Positions 37,951-50,800 of a stretch of 64,000 nt of DNA are shown piece by piece. The stretch lies in the NCBI GenBank assembly GCA_030770545.1, contig CM061097.1, positions 3,224,501 through 3,288,500 on the forward strand. Direction: 5' to 3'. Numbering within the stretch: position 1 is the stretch's first letter; the number at the start of each line of letters is the position of its first letter. The position numbers and the translations under genes were made by a program. The notes beneath the pieces were generated by a model. It saw only the letters and a list, made by a program, of their open reading frames with translations. It did not search any database and had not been told where the DNA came from. The stretch comes from Macropodus opercularis (taxonomy: Eukaryota; Chordata; Actinopteri; Anabantiformes; Osphronemidae).

Positions 37951-38967
37951 TTCACTGATTTTTTTTTTGGGTGGGACACAGTCGCTCACCTTTGCATGAG
38001 CAGAAGCCAAGTGAAAAGCGGAAGTTTTTGTGTGCAGTACCGGTAGCGACCGCTAGGTGCGGCCCCACAGCGCCTCGGGTTGCAGACGAAAACCTGTTGA
38101 TCCAGGTGAACCGGCTTTTTAAATGCAAAGGTCTTTGTTGAAACACGTCTTCAGCATACTGGAGGTTAGGTTTCCTGCCCGTTGGTTGAATTTTTGTTTA
38201 TTGTGTGTATTTGGTATATTCAATACCAAAATGGAAAACGTAAAAAGTAATTGTTGAAAACATGGATTCATATTCACGAACACATTATTGTTGTTCTCTT
38301 TTTATGGAAACTACAGTTTAATTCAAGTGGAAATTACAAGATTAATTTCATATTTTACAAGCACAGCAAAACAAAATAAGCCAGAGAAATCAGACAAGTA
38401 GATCTGTGCACTGAAACAGTACAGAATAAACGATCATCACCGTGTTCTGCCTAATACTTCAGTCAGTCATCAGCCAAGTCGTTTAACAGCACTGAAGGCA
38501 AAACACTGTAAAGCAACAATTTGTTTTCTCAACATTATGGTTTATAGAAAAGCACCAGAGAGTGGACTGAAGAACATGACAATGACATCGCTGTGAAAAT
38601 AAATATGCATCCAAAAATATCCAAGATCTGCATAAACAAACCAGACCTTCTGCAACAATAATTAACATTTCATCTGTACAGGTTTACACAACATGAAATT
38701 TGGAAAAGTATATTTGGTAAAAGGCAGAAGCGCTGACACGGTCACTTAAAGAGTCATACCTGCAGCTTAAGGCCCAATCAGATGTGCAAAATTATGTAAC
38801 AAGTATTGTAAGTACTGTGTGGGATCCTCAAGTAAATGACTAATAAAGATTCAATTTGATAAGACTTATTTTCCAAGATATAAACCAATGTATGATTGTT
38901 AGAAAAACCAGTATGGCTATAAGCAGACATATCTTTACATCCTATCATGTATTTAAAGTTACAGTGA

Positions 38968-38973
38968 TTTATT
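38968..38973 (-). terminator. gltp: Candidate gltp poly(A) signal (AATAAA on minus strand)
   Basis: TTTATT on the plus strand, 300 bases past the gltp stop codon in the gltp direction. Another copy at 38197-38202 would give a 1.1-kb UTR. Confidence 0.4.
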
Positions 38974-39272
38974 AAAAAAAAGCATCATAAAATGTTACGA
39001 AGGTAGCACTTGTGTAAGTTATTTCTGAAAGTCGTCATTGTCATATTAGGCAATAATTTTGATTAAAAAAATTAAGTGTTTCTTCAGGTGAAGAATAAAT
39101 AAGAGGTTTAAACATACAGATGCTTTGTAAAACACAAATCAAAAGTTAAGAACAGTCGCAGCAGACAAATTATTAAAAGTGCGCAAATGTTTGATCATTT
39201 GGACGCGGGGAAGAGCCTCGAACAGGAGGCTGTTGGGAGCTGAAGGGAGTCAACAGCAATAAATGATGGAAT

Positions 39273-41705
39273 TTATACTCTATATTCAAGATCAGCGTTC
39301 ATCTTACTGAACATCTCATACACAGCATCAACAGTGACAGAGAAGTTGATGAGAAATTTTCGGATTTTCTCCAGGCATTCCTCTTCCTTCACGTCCCGCC
39401 CCTTGGACAGTGCCTTCAGGAAATCGGACTTGTATGGCGCAGCAAAGAGCGCTGCCTAACAGCAAACACACAGAGCGTCTCACTGTGTGTCCACAGAGGC
39501 ACATTCTCAACTCAATGACCAAGTCTTCATGGACACGACAGGTCAGACACACTCAACCTACCTTGAAAAGCTGCTGCACCAACCAGCCATGGTACCTTTT
39601 CAGGGCTATTTCATAGGCTTTGGTGATATTGACTCGAATAAGGTTTGGGTTGCTGTCATCCTTTTCACCGTCCACCAGGCTCTGGAGAAAAACCTGAATA
39701 AATCTTAGGCCCCTGGTTATAAAAAAAAGACATGCAGTAATTATGTAGAATAATCACGGACCAAACCCACAAAAAAGCCATAAATGTTTCTCAGACCTTT
39801 TAAGCCACATGAGAGCCACCGTTGCTCCAACTTTGGGCCATTCTGCTCCGTGCATTTCCTTCTCTGCCTCCAAAATCTGTTGAAGTGTCTTGAACCGTCC
39901 TGGGTTGGTGTCATAAACTGCCTTGATTTTCTGAATCAGTAAATTTGATGGAATGAACATTGGTGGTTAGAGTAAGAGTCCAGAAACAGCTTTAACTCAA
40001 TAATAAAATAGTCATACTCACTGTGATGTTGCCAGATATGTCTGCTTTGATTGGTGCAAAAATAGTGGAACCAAGGCAGTCTGTGGAAAAGGTTTAGCAC
40101 CGCTTACAGGATGATTGACAGAGGAGAACTGCACATAATATAACGCAACAAACATGTTCGACCTACGGTAATTAACTCTGAAGCTGAAGTGTGTCACTGA
40201 AACGCTCTACATTTTCATTTTCTACATCCTTCCTATAAAATTCTGTTCCTGTGTTAATGTTAAACTGCAGCTCCAGTAAAGGAGGATACAGAATCTGTAT
40301 GCAATGCTGCCAAACACATCAATTTTAAAATTTGTATAAAGTAGTAAAACATTCTTACAGCCCACAGTTAAGTGTGTTATTGGCCAAACACGTCAGCACA
40401 GCGGTTCGCAGCATTATCTTTTAGGTGTCCTTTAATTAGGCGAGCAGAGAACTGGAGTATTTGGTGACGGGTAGTGAACAATGAGACATCTAGAATCTCG
40501 ACCACACGCGTCTCCTGTTTGACCCACTGACAACAGGCGGCTTTCATCCCCGAGCTGTTAGTGGAAAATACTGGTGACAAAGTCCTGCTGATGTGATGCA
40601 CGGACATAACACAGATGGAAACGGATCTTGTTTCGATGCATCCTGCAGTACGGTACACTCCAGCTCTGTTTCTGGAATATAGGCAATGAACAAACTAAAT
40701 ACAAGTGATTTCTAATAAGAATTCATCGTTAGCACAATCTGTTCGGTTGTGGGCGTGTTAACGGCAGCGTACACCCTCACAGGTGTTAATTATTCTGGCT
40801 AATTAGGCCTCTTCTCAGGTTGAGGGTGGGCCGGGTCATGATGCTGAAGTCACCAAACTACTTAAAATTTTAATTTAAATATTTATTAAGGTGTCAATCA
40901 CGTTCCATCCACAGTCCACAGGAAAGGACCTAATTAAGCCAGACACCTGTTTGAATGTGCTATGACTGAGCACGTCTTTAATGGCTTGTAGGAAACTTGG
41001 CCAAGCAATTTCTAGGTCAGGAAAAACAATGGAGACAAGGAGGAAAGAGTTTAATATCGACATCAGACTCGGTTCTGCTCAAGGGTTTCACATGGCAAAT
41101 TCAATAGAGGACCTTTGGCATATTAATACAGAATGAAGCTGCACCATGCCCCTGGTGAATGGGCAAAGGGAACTCAACACCGTACTAATCAATTTTCACA
41201 ACTTAAAATCCAGGCCAGTTGATTAAATTATGCATGGTAAAGGATTGTGGACAGCTCGATGGAGAGAAATGCAATCCAAAAAAAAGATTGTCGTTTGAAA
41301 AGACTCCACGTTTTGCATTTATTAGTCGCAGTAGAACTGAACTTGCAATGAAAGGCAGAAAGAGGAATGCATTTCTGTGTGTTCAGCCAGTTTTAGTTAG
41401 CAGCTCATTACTCAGCTCTACCTGCATGCTTAAAACTAATTATCACCGGTCTGACTCATAGCGCTGCTATAAGCCTTTGACAACTCGTGCACACAGTGAC
41501 ATCTGAATAGAAGAGTCTCCCACATTTATAACCACATACTTTTATATTCAGAAATGTCACTACACGGTCTCTACTGTGTCAAATTGTGGAAATTTCACTT
41601 ACCAAAGAATGGTGGAAGGTATGACACTGCCTCCAGAAAGGGTCTTGTTTCCACCTGTCTGTCAGCTGGCAGCTGCCTGAACTGGTGCTCCATTAGCAGA
41701 GCCAT
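39273..41705 (-). CDS. gltp: gltp, glycolipid transfer protein, 209 aa, 5 exons
   Basis: Cytosolic carrier that extracts and moves glycosphingolipids between membranes. Exons in gene order: 41705-41603, 40080-40022, 39930-39797, 39712-39562, 39455-39273; phases close and the length equals human GLTP (209 aa). The start MALLMEHQFRQLPADRQVET aligns with human without gaps. The sugar-binding residues known for this fold are present at the same numbers: Asp48, Asn52 and Lys55 in KADISGNITK, Trp96 in LMWLKR and His140 in RYHGW. PPFFDCLG, the FFAT-like VAP-binding motif reported in human GLTP, is kept. It ends MNADLEYRV then TAA, like human MNAELNYKV. It is head to head with tchp. Confidence 0.97.
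40081..41602 (-). other. gltp: gltp intron 1, no gene seen
   Basis: A 1.5-kb intron with GTAAGT donor and CCACAG acceptor. Two minus-strand frames of 93 and 62 codons lie within it but have no recognisable motifs or splice logic. The block near 41090-41240 looks less AT-rich and could be regulatory. Confidence 0.6.
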
Positions 41706-42711
41706 GTCTTTAGTCCGGACACACGCTCACCCCTGAAATGATAGCAACGGCTGTCGACCCGTCCCTGCAGATTTACTGTGACACCAGGAGGGTGTGTGTG
41801 TGTGTGTCTGTGTGTGTGTGTGTGGGTAGGTGGGTGGGTGAACCCATGTGAGTACAGTGTGCAGCCGCCGGCTCATGTGATCTGCTTAGATCCAAGTCAC
41901 TGCCACCTGTCAGGTGACTGGAGTGATAAACGGCACTTAAAGGAGCGTCCAGAACCAGCAAACCAACTGCTCCTGGTCGTCTGCTGCCTCGTGTGCTGCT
42001 TTACTGCCAACCCTTTTTATTAAAATTATTATTTTGTCACAATAAAGTTTGCCACCATAACTACAGCAGTTCATAGTCAGTGTCAATCCCTGAACAACAG
42101 CAGATGTCAGTGATCTGAAACAAGTGGCCTGTGTTAACACAAACACAAAATACTAGTATAATTATTAGAATAGTATTATTTTAGTATTATTATATTCGTA
42201 CTGTTAGACATTTATTGTTGCGGGAACATACGTTTTATTAGTTGTGATATTGAATTCATTTGGGAAGACGACAGAAATACAACAAAGACGAATTAAACGC
42301 CTGCTTTGACAAACGACGCGCGTTTTGGACGGTTAAACAGTTTTGACCTTTACCACCTGCCGTAGTGTGGGAGTAACTAGGAAGTATATCGGTAACTAAG
42401 GAAAACTGCAGCTCTCTGGTTACAAATGCAGGCGGTGGAGTGATTTTAAAACCCTTCAAGAGCAAACAGTTAACCGCAGCAAAATTACGGTACGTAACAG
42501 TAGATTTCAGAGACGAACAGGCCCAAACGCTGCGTCCGTGCCTGTAATGTTCGCTCTTCTTTTCTTTGTTACTAATAAACGTAAAAGCGGTCACTTCACA
42601 TTCTACATGATCAAAGTGGTTCTTTTTAACGTGAGGGCCGTGGCTACTGGGGCCGTTAACATATTTTAAGTAGCTACTCATCATGCTTTGTACTAACTGT
42701 GACCCAGCTCC
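41706..42711. promoter_or_regulatory. Divergent promoter region of gltp and tchp
   Basis: The start codons of gltp (-) and tchp (+) face away from each other about 1 kb apart, with no other gene between. The interval must hold both promoters and 5' UTRs. It is interrupted by a TG/GGTG repeat 90 bases upstream of the gltp ATG. No clear TATA box was assigned. Confidence 0.6.
41791..41842. repeat. (TG)n followed by (GGTG)n microsatellite
   Basis: A TG dinucleotide run with one interruption, passing into GGTG-type units, within about 140 bases of the gltp start codon on the promoter side. Confidence 0.9.
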
Positions 42712-45700
42712 ATGGCTCTGCCGACCCTTTCGGCCCATGTGCCCAGTCGGTCGCGGGTGCTTGCCGGACAGCTGGCCCGGCAGCGGGAGCAAGAGGCCCG
42801 TTGGCGGCAGCAGTGGGAGCTGCACGCCCAGTACTTCAGGGAGCAGACCGTCCGCAGCCAGAGGCAGGCGGCGTGGAGCTCCCGTCACTCCCACCAGCAG
42901 AGGTAGCTGCAGGCGGACTGTGGCGTCCGTCACGTTCCACTCACACTGTGATTCGTCTTTTACTTTACTGTATCGTCACACGAATGTTCACTAGTTTTCA
43001 CTTTTTTACACACACGGACACACAGACCAGTCTTAAAATATTAGGATTTGTAGTCCTTCCTTCACCAGTACTTGATCACTTAAAACACCTCTTAAACATC
43101 ATAAGAAATATATCGTAGTTCAAAGTCTTTTATTATAATACTTACTGACACAAATCAGTTTTCTAGTTTCCATTAGAAAATGACAATGATGCCAGGACTT
43201 GACTCGTTTTTACACTGTTTTGTCAGTATGTCAGCTTATCACAGGCAACGGCTCAAAGAGGAAAAGGCCGCTAGTCTGGAGCAGCGTAGGAATCGACTCA
43301 GGGCCATGCTTCAAGAGGAGCAAGATCGGCTGGAGGCTGAGCTTCGAGGTGCGTTCACCGACAGCAGCACGCCGTGCACTCAGCTGGTGCAAAAAACTGA
43401 AGAGCTCCGCACGGCAAGAGAAGAACGAAGAAAAAAGGTAGTGGCATAGAACTTGTGTATTTATTTCATATTTTGCCAGTGCTGCACTCTAAAAAGTATA
43501 ACGCCTGTTGTTTCTGTCTTCATACCCAGCTCGCACAAGAGCTTTTGAGAGAGCACTGGAAGAAAAACAGCCCTGAGCTGCGAGAGGTAGCCAAATTAAA
43601 ACTTTGTAATGCGTTACATATGTAGCACACAACCCAGTCCAACCCAGGGGTTTTGTGTAAAACCTACAGAATGAAAAATTTGCAAATCCCACGAAACTAG
43701 ATTTTTATTCACAGAACATATAAAACATATAAAATGTACCATTTTAATAAAACAGCCACATCAACGTCAAAAGGTTGGGCAATGTGTACCAAAGTGTATC
43801 ATCCCGTCTTCCTCTAATAGCCTGTAAACGTCTGACAACTGAGAAGACCAGTTGGTATAGAATGTTAATGACATGATAAATGGGGTTAGGAATCCAGTGG
43901 CCATCCCAAATGTCTGAAGAGGTTAGAAGGTAGTGAAGACAGATACTTTTTGTCAAGATGTCTATTTGATCTGGAAACTAATAGGGCTTGTGATTCAGAT
44001 ATTCCATGACTTTCTGTTAACCCGAGTCCTGAGTTGAAGAGAATAAAATGTCCTAGTATCCCTTCCTCTAGGGTTCAGGTTCGTCAGTATCTCTGTCTCG
44101 TATTTATCACAACTCACTATTTTATTCTGTCAACAGGTCGAGTCAGCGTTACATAAAGATCATGTTGTTGGCCAATGGCAAGAGCAGATACTTGAGAAGA
44201 AACAGGTACGACATTCATCTCGTGTGTCAAAGAAAACTCTTCCCTTTCTGTTCAAATAGTTGCAAACTTATCAAAGGATCTGGCAAAACCCCTGTGGCCT
44301 GCTGTTCTTTTGTGATATTTGTGAAACTAAACTTTACTAAAACCAAACTGTAAATAAATCTCTCTTGCGCCACTTTCCTCAAGTATATCCATTTACACAA
44401 CTAATTATTTATGTGACAGATCAATTTTTAATTAAAAGGTGCTTATATCAGCTGTAAGCACAATATTAGTTTTGAAATCAACTCAGGTTAATCCCTTTAT
44501 TATGGTACAGCATTAAGAAAGTTTCAACACCTACTATAAGTGACACATTTCTTTAAACATGCAGCAAGAACTGGCAGAACAGGAGGAAAAGAGACACTTT
44601 GAAAATGAGTATGAGAGGACCCGTAAAGAGGCTCTGGAGAGGATGAAGCAAGCAGAGAAAAAAAGGAAAGCAGAGGAACTCAAACGAGCAGAAGAACTTC
44701 GAAAACAGATGGAAGAACTGAAACTGAGGGAAGAGGAGGTATTCAGAGCTCTATTAGTTATCTGCTGTAACAGTAGCTATGCTAGATATATATATCATTT
44801 CATTTATTTCTCTCAGGCTACTCGTCTAAAGAAGGAGCAAGAAGCTTTGCTGCTGCAACGGTGGGAGTTGGAAAAGATAGAGGAGGAGAGGAAGAAGGCA
44901 GAGGAAAGATGGAAGAAGTCTGAGATGGGGTAAGGGAAGGACTTTCTGTAGTTAAATAGTTACAGTTTACATGATTTTTGTCAGGTGGGCGCATTGTTGA
45001 ATTCACTGGATTTATGTTCCTCCAGTCATTTCTTGATTCGTCAGTATCGAGCTCAGCTGAAGAGGAGAGCCCAGCGAGTGCAGGAGGAACTGGTGAGTCC
45101 ACTTCCTATGTTGACACATGCAATGCAAGTTGCCTGGCTTTACGTCCTTCCTTGAACACCTGTGTGCCGGGCCAGGAGGCTGACCGTCAGATCCTGGCAG
45201 CACTGCTGGAAGGAGAGGAGGATGACAGACGTATGGAGACGGTACGGAGGGAAAGGGCTGTCGCTGACGCTGCCTGGATGAAATGTGTGATTGAAGAGCA
45301 GCTTCAGCTGGAGCGGGAGAGGGAGGCTGAGTTTGACATCCTACACAGGTGAGAAACAAAACTGCAAACTCTGACTTCTGCAGGGATGTTTCTCCTCAAG
45401 TACAAATGTTGGATGTGTCTCCTCCATTTTAGGGAGGAAGCTCAACATGTTTGGGAGAAACGAGAGTCAGAGTGGGAGAAGGAGAGGAAAGCAAGAGAGC
45501 GACTCATGAATGAGGTACATTTGTTCTGAAGGTCACCTGCTGTGAAATTTAATTTAAAACATGTGAATCGCTGAGAACAACGTTCCTGTATTTTCCTTGG
45601 ATAGGTGCTTGCAGGGAGGCAGCAACAGCTGGAGCTGAAGATGCAAAACAACCGTGAGGCTCAGGAAGAATCTCTGAAGAGACGAGAAGAGCTGATAAAG

Positions 45701-46222
45701 GAGCTGGAGCTAGAGAGAGAGACGAGAAGGTGGGAGAAGGAGCATGAGGAGGCCCGTAGGACTGCAAGGCTGCACGAGATTAATGCTCAGGTTGGCACAT
45801 ACTTCACACACTGAGAACTAAACCATGTTTCTTGTACTGATTTGAGTAAACCGACAGAAATTTAAACTCACAGCACTGCATCACAATAAGTTATAATACA
45901 GCAGATCCATGGCTGGTTGTGTGTATGTACTGCAGGTGGAGCTGCAGCACCAGGAGCAGTGGGAAGAGCAGCGCAGGACAGAGCAGGAGGAAAGGGAGGA
46001 GAGAGAGGCTCTTCAAATCCAAGAGGAGGACTTGAGGATGGAGATGCAGAGGATGGCAAAGAGAGGGTACCAGGAGAAGGTAAGATGAAAGTCAGCCTGC
46101 AGAAGACTGACCACCTAATGTCAATATTTCATTTCCAGAATGCTGTTATACAATAAATGTTAAAACTTACTTGAAACGGCCTCTTGCAGATTTACAGCAG
46201 ACCTCGATCAGCTTGGACGTGA
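42712..46222 (+). CDS. tchp: tchp, trichoplein keratin filament-binding protein, 499 aa, 12 exons
   Basis: Coiled-coil scaffold that binds keratin filaments at desmosomes and, at mother centrioles, activates Aurora A and restrains primary cilium formation. Exons: 42712-42902, 43227-43437, 43530-43586, 44137-44205, 44565-44738, 44817-44929, 45026-45092, 45176-45348, 45433-45514, 45605-45790, 45936-46079, 46190-46222. All junctions are GT-AG with matching phases; 499 aa against 498 in human. Markers are MALPTLSA with LARQREQEAR at the N-terminus, FENEYERTRKEALERMK, QMEELKL with RLKKEQE, HFLIRQYRAQL and EEQLQLERERE. The protein is almost entirely Glu/Arg/Lys-rich predicted coiled coil (the trichohyalin/plectin homology type). 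The last 10 codons, ending SAWT, are a separate tiny exon matching human KIAWN. Antisense frames over exon 1 are shadows. Confidence 0.95.
43665..43900. mobile_element. Degraded teleost DNA-transposon fragment in tchp intron 3
   Basis: The block runs from a TTTGCAAAT-type edge through TTTTTATTCACAGAACAT, then ACATATAAAATGT, AAAAGGTTGGG and CTGTAAACGTCTG. This order recalls, from memory, the ends of a very common fish Tc1/mariner-like repeat that reads similarly with AAAAAAGTTGGGAC. No transposase frame survives and no intact terminal repeats or target duplications could be delimited, so it is an old deletion derivative; the ends are approximate. Confidence 0.5.
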
Positions 46223-46804
46223 GCCACCCGAAGTCAAAACAGTGTGGGATGTATACTTAGCTTAACATGCATGTTAATGATGCATGTTTTTCAACGGTGC
46301 CTTGTATTTGTGTCATAACAGATAAATCCTCACTGTAATGTCCTCCTTTCTAAACTGGCTCTGAAGAGTTAACATTCACATCATTCAGAGGCGAAATGCA
46401 CTTGAAAGATTTGGTTAAATCAAGTGTGTTTTTCCTTCGTGTTTTCTATGTTAAGCCACAGTGGAGGAGATGTTGAAAGGTTCCCACTGTGTCAGACATA
46501 TGGGTCTAGCCACATATTAGCTAAAATCCACTGGAGCACTTGACTCAAGAACGTTTCTGAGTTTATAGTTAGGATGATGTTCATTTCATCACATGTAAAC
46601 TTTGGAAAGTCATAAATGTGTGTCTATCTTAAAAAAATGAAATGTTAAAGTAGGTATAGATATTTATCTCCTGCGACCTTAATTTTGAAGTAGAAAAGAA
46701 CTAAGAGAGTAGAAAAGGTTCATAATTTCTGTCCTGAATTTTTACTATTTCAAATAAATTATCACAATCAAATCAATTCAGTGTCTTCGATAAGTCGACA
46801 AAAG

Positions 46805-46810
46805 AATAAA
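46805..46810 (+). terminator. tchp: Candidate tchp poly(A) signal AATAAA
   Basis: About 580 bases past the tchp stop. An earlier AATAAA is at 46753-46758; either could be used. Confidence 0.45.
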
Positions 46811-46823
46811 GTTATAAATTATG

Positions 46824-46829
46824 TTTATT
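46824..46829 (-). terminator. git2: Candidate git2 poly(A) signal (AATAAA on minus strand)
   Basis: TTTATT on the plus strand, about 1.05 kb past the git2 stop in the git2 direction, and only 13 bases from the opposing tchp signal. Confidence 0.45.
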
Positions 46830-47880
46830 TAGAAAATAATTCTTTTTCCAAAGTGCAACCTAACCACTGCATCACATACATCCCTGTGCTTTCGTTAAGT
46901 ACAGAGAGGGACATCGCCTTGATCAGATTTCAAACTGACAAACTTTGAAAACACTTGGTGAAGGTGAACTTTGGGTTACACAATAATACACAAGACATCT
47001 AGAGTTCTATCCCATTTGTTGCACGTCAACTACAAAACTAGCAGCAACGGAACAGAGTACGAAACACCTGGACATACGCAAGTTTGGCTATACCTCTAAA
47101 CATCTCGTAACATCACCAACACTGCAGTGACACAGACCGTGTGGAGCCTGTTGACAAACATAACCTGGCCCCGAACGAGTTTCACTTGACAAATAGCTGC
47201 AATAAACGCACTGCAGACTGGTTTAAACTTGGACATGGGACAAACCATAAAGATGTCTTGATGCAACAAACAGCACTGCAGAGCTTCAAAGTGTGCTTAA
47301 TGATACTTCCTACATTTCAAGGGATGATGATTAAATATCCATGTTGCTTTTGAAGAATAAACTTTACAGTATGATGTCTGCACAGTGCAGTGATGAGAGG
47401 AAGCTCCTTTAACTACAACAGTGTTCACCAGCATTCACTGACAGTGGATTCATGATTCTTATGGCTTTTCATCATCCATATCTGGCTTTGGCCTGACAAT
47501 AACATCATAGGGTTCTACTGTGCTGAATTATTTCAGTGAAAGGTATTTATGGAGTTTTACGCCAACTGTGGAATCTAGAAACCATTATTTACACAACGTG
47601 CAAGCTGCTGCATGTTGTCCAAACGGGATTAGTGGAGGTTTTCATTCAGCTCAAATCATATTGTGCTATTATACCAGCTGGACATTCCTAAGTAAAGCTG
47701 TTGACTGTTTCCCTTGATGACACACAAGTGTCTGTATGTGCTGGCTTTAAATATTTTCAATACGTAACCATAAATACAAAAGAATGCATGCATATACCAC
47801 AAATACAAAAACAGCTAAATCATTAAAAATCATAAGAACACAACTAAGGTGTTAAAGGCTTTGCGGCCCTGTAAGTGCTG

Positions 47881-50800
47881 TTAGTTTGTATTCTCCTTTG
47901 TGGTGATAGTGACGAGCTGCTTGGCGGCCTTGGCAATGTCATAAGCACATTGGATGACCTGCTGAGTGACCAGCTGCATGTCCGGTCCTGGGCAGCCTTC
48001 AGAGGGCACCGCCTTCCTGCACTCGCTCTGAAGCCTGTACGCACTAGAGGTCAGTAAGCGCAGAGAGCCTCTCACAGTTTCTGAGCGTGGCTTCTGCAGA
48101 GGAACAGCAATATATCTCAGTACAACCTGTTCAAAGGTTAGACCACACAGACCTCTGGTAGAAGCTACTGTACCTTAGGAAACAGGGCAGCCATTTCTGT
48201 TACAGCCACATGTATTCTTTCTGAGCAGGGTATGAAACTGTGAAGAGAAGAGATTTGCCGATGAGCTCAACATATTGATGTCACACCTACAATTCTGAAA
48301 AAATATATGAAAACATTTATTATAAACCATCAATTAACATGCAAGTCTATTTAGATAGTAGGTTACTGAGTCATATTCACACCACACCGTGCATTATCTT
48401 CAAATAAAAAACATGCTGTTTACATTTTGAGCACTGTAAGTACGAGACACCTCAATTCTGCACCATAAAACGACTTCAGAGTAGACACAGCATCATGTTG
48501 CTACATCAGTGTGTTACAATCAAATACATTGTCAGCTCTATATGAAAACTAAGCCGTGGAACAGATGTAACCACAGTTTTCATCAACAGACTTCAGCAAC
48601 AAATCTGAAACTGAAACATTTAGTAGCACAGCAGAGCAACAGAGACAGCTTGTTAGGAGGCGGAGACTAAAAGAGAGAGGCAGAAAGTGAGTGAGGTAGA
48701 GGAAAATAAAACTGTGCCTGGGAGGCAGGGACAGAAGCCAGAGTACCAGGAGGTGAGATCAGGGGACCGGAGGCTGAGCGGCTGAATGGGAGTGGAGGCC
48801 TTCTCAGCCCAGGGCACCAGAGTACTGAAACATCCCAGGCTGTGCCTGAGCCGACGCACACCTTCACGTTCAGACGGTCTGCTCACAGAGCGAAGGATGA
48901 GGACCGCAACATCACAACAGCGGAAAAGAGTGGAAGCAGAATGAGCGGGAGTCCCCATAAAAGACAGTGGAACTAATTGATAGAGAGCTACTGAACTTAA
49001 CAGAATGATGATGACTGTGAGAGGAAGGCAGGGGATTCAAAGCTAAGAGGACTGTTCTCACCTGTCATGTTTGTTCTCCTGAGCAGCTCGCAACAGATCT
49101 TGGATGTTCTTGGTGATCTGCTCAGTCTTGCGGATGACGTCCTCGGTGCTAGGAAGCGTTGGGTCTGACTCCATCTCCAGATCGTCCAGTTCAGGGATCG
49201 AGGTGCCCTCAACCAGCCAGCCACTGCTCCTTAGCCTCCCTCTCCTGCACAAACTACGGGGAAAAACTAAATATATTACACCCGCTGTCAAAAACCTTAC
49301 TTTTCTCTGTAATCTTATTCTGTATAATCTTACTAAATCTTTCCCTAAAGACAAAGCATGTAATTTAGCTTGAAAACCAAACCGCTTTAAACGGCATTTA
49401 GGGTTCAGAAAACAAATCCGCCTTCTCTTACCCTGCATCATCCATCTCAGATTCAGTGAACGTGTTGTCATAGTCGCTTTCCGGCATGCTGCTTTGCTTC
49501 TCCAACTTTGAAGCCTAGGCAGGGAAGAGATCACAATCAAGTTGACGATGCCTTTGCAAAAAGGGCCCATGTCACTAAGAGTATAAACCAGAAACAGCTG
49601 TGGTGAAATCAGTATCAAGTCTACACTTGATTACATAAACATACTAAAATTGAAATATGACAATATCAAAACAAGTAAAAGCGATGCAGATGACTTGGCA
49701 TGAGATGTGCCAGTAAAGCTGTGAAGCAACAGCCTGATTCATTGGAAGCGCTGGATACAGGATTAGTAAACAGATCACATGAACGCTGGCGTACGTACGA
49801 ACTTTATCCAATGTGACAATATGTTCAGTTATATAAGGAAACTTTTGAACTCCAGCCGAAAACAACAAGAAAAAAAGTCAAACAAACAGCCAATACAATC
49901 AGCAACACATGGCTGGAAGTGTCACATCAGAACCATGACACACAGGCGTCACTCGCTCTCCACTTTAAAGACAAGCAGACCCCTCGAGTGAGAACGGTTC
50001 AACTAAGCAGATTCACACAGAACTCAGCTATGGAAGCAGTGATGCACTGTGAAGTATCAGATATGGTTCTGAGATATTCACTTATTGTTTGCAACATCAC
50101 TCAAAACTACATTTATGAACAGGAAGCACAGACCAACAAGTGTTACTCAGGCTTCGCATGTCCACATACTTACAGTCTAGATCTAAGAATCTTAACTAAA
50201 TCTTTCACTTGCGTGCAGCACAAAATGCAACACAGGACACATAATTAGGTCCTACATGTTCAGTTACATCTATAACGTACACAATCCATCATCTGCTAAC
50301 AGCGCCTGGATCCTCACAAGTTTTGGGGCGTAACAGGCTGGGGTGAGAGCGTGCTGTGGTAAAATGTGCAAACAGGCCAAGCATCTGTTAAGAGACAGAG
50401 TGAAAAGCTTTTTACTAAGTATTTAACACTGAAAGTTGAAAAACCTAGAAATAAAGTCAAGAGGCTTTAAACAAATAAACTAACATTTTTAGTATCGTCT
50501 ACTGCACATGCTTCTGGAGCGAAGAAAAAAAAATATATAAACCATCAGCTCGTGAATCTCAAAGGCAGATTTCAGAGCTCAGACTGTGCCTTCACAAAAC
50601 CACACGCTTCCTCTTAATAAGTCGAACAGTGAGGATGATGCTGATGAAGGCAGTTATCTGATGGTGAAGGGTTGGCTCATGCAGCAGGGCACATAAGGAG
50701 CAGCATATGGGAGACAGAGGAACGCGTAGGAATGGTACAGTGCTCCAAGCAGATTTGCTGCGTCCCACAAGGTGTGGACCAAGCGAGCATGTACTTAACC

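Larger units (their letters stand above)
36318..38960. other. Region between trpv4 5' end and gltp 3' end
   Basis: It probably holds the trpv4 promoter and the end of the gltp 3' UTR. Apart from the possible exon near 37.9 kb and an (AAAC)n repeat, I see no gene. The part beyond about 38160 is AT-rich, as expected of UTR or intergenic DNA. Confidence 0.5.
46223..47880. other. Shared 3' region of convergent tchp and git2
   Basis: AT-rich non-coding sequence containing both 3' UTRs. Candidate poly(A) signals are at 46753-46758 and 46805-46810 for tchp and 46824-46829 (minus) for git2. No other gene is seen. Confidence 0.6.

Noticed and set aside
40377..40658. 93-codon minus-strand frame in gltp intron 1
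   Set aside because: The GLTP protein is complete at 209 aa without it and it shows no recognisable similarity.
42256..42933. 225-codon minus-strand frame over the tchp start
   Set aside because: Antisense shadow of GC-rich tchp exon 1 and promoter; no known protein features.
49245..49618. 5' part of the 186-codon minus-strand frame over git2 exon 18
   Set aside because: The frame runs back through an intron. The exon starts at 49244 after TTGTGCAG and phases with exon 17 at 49432.
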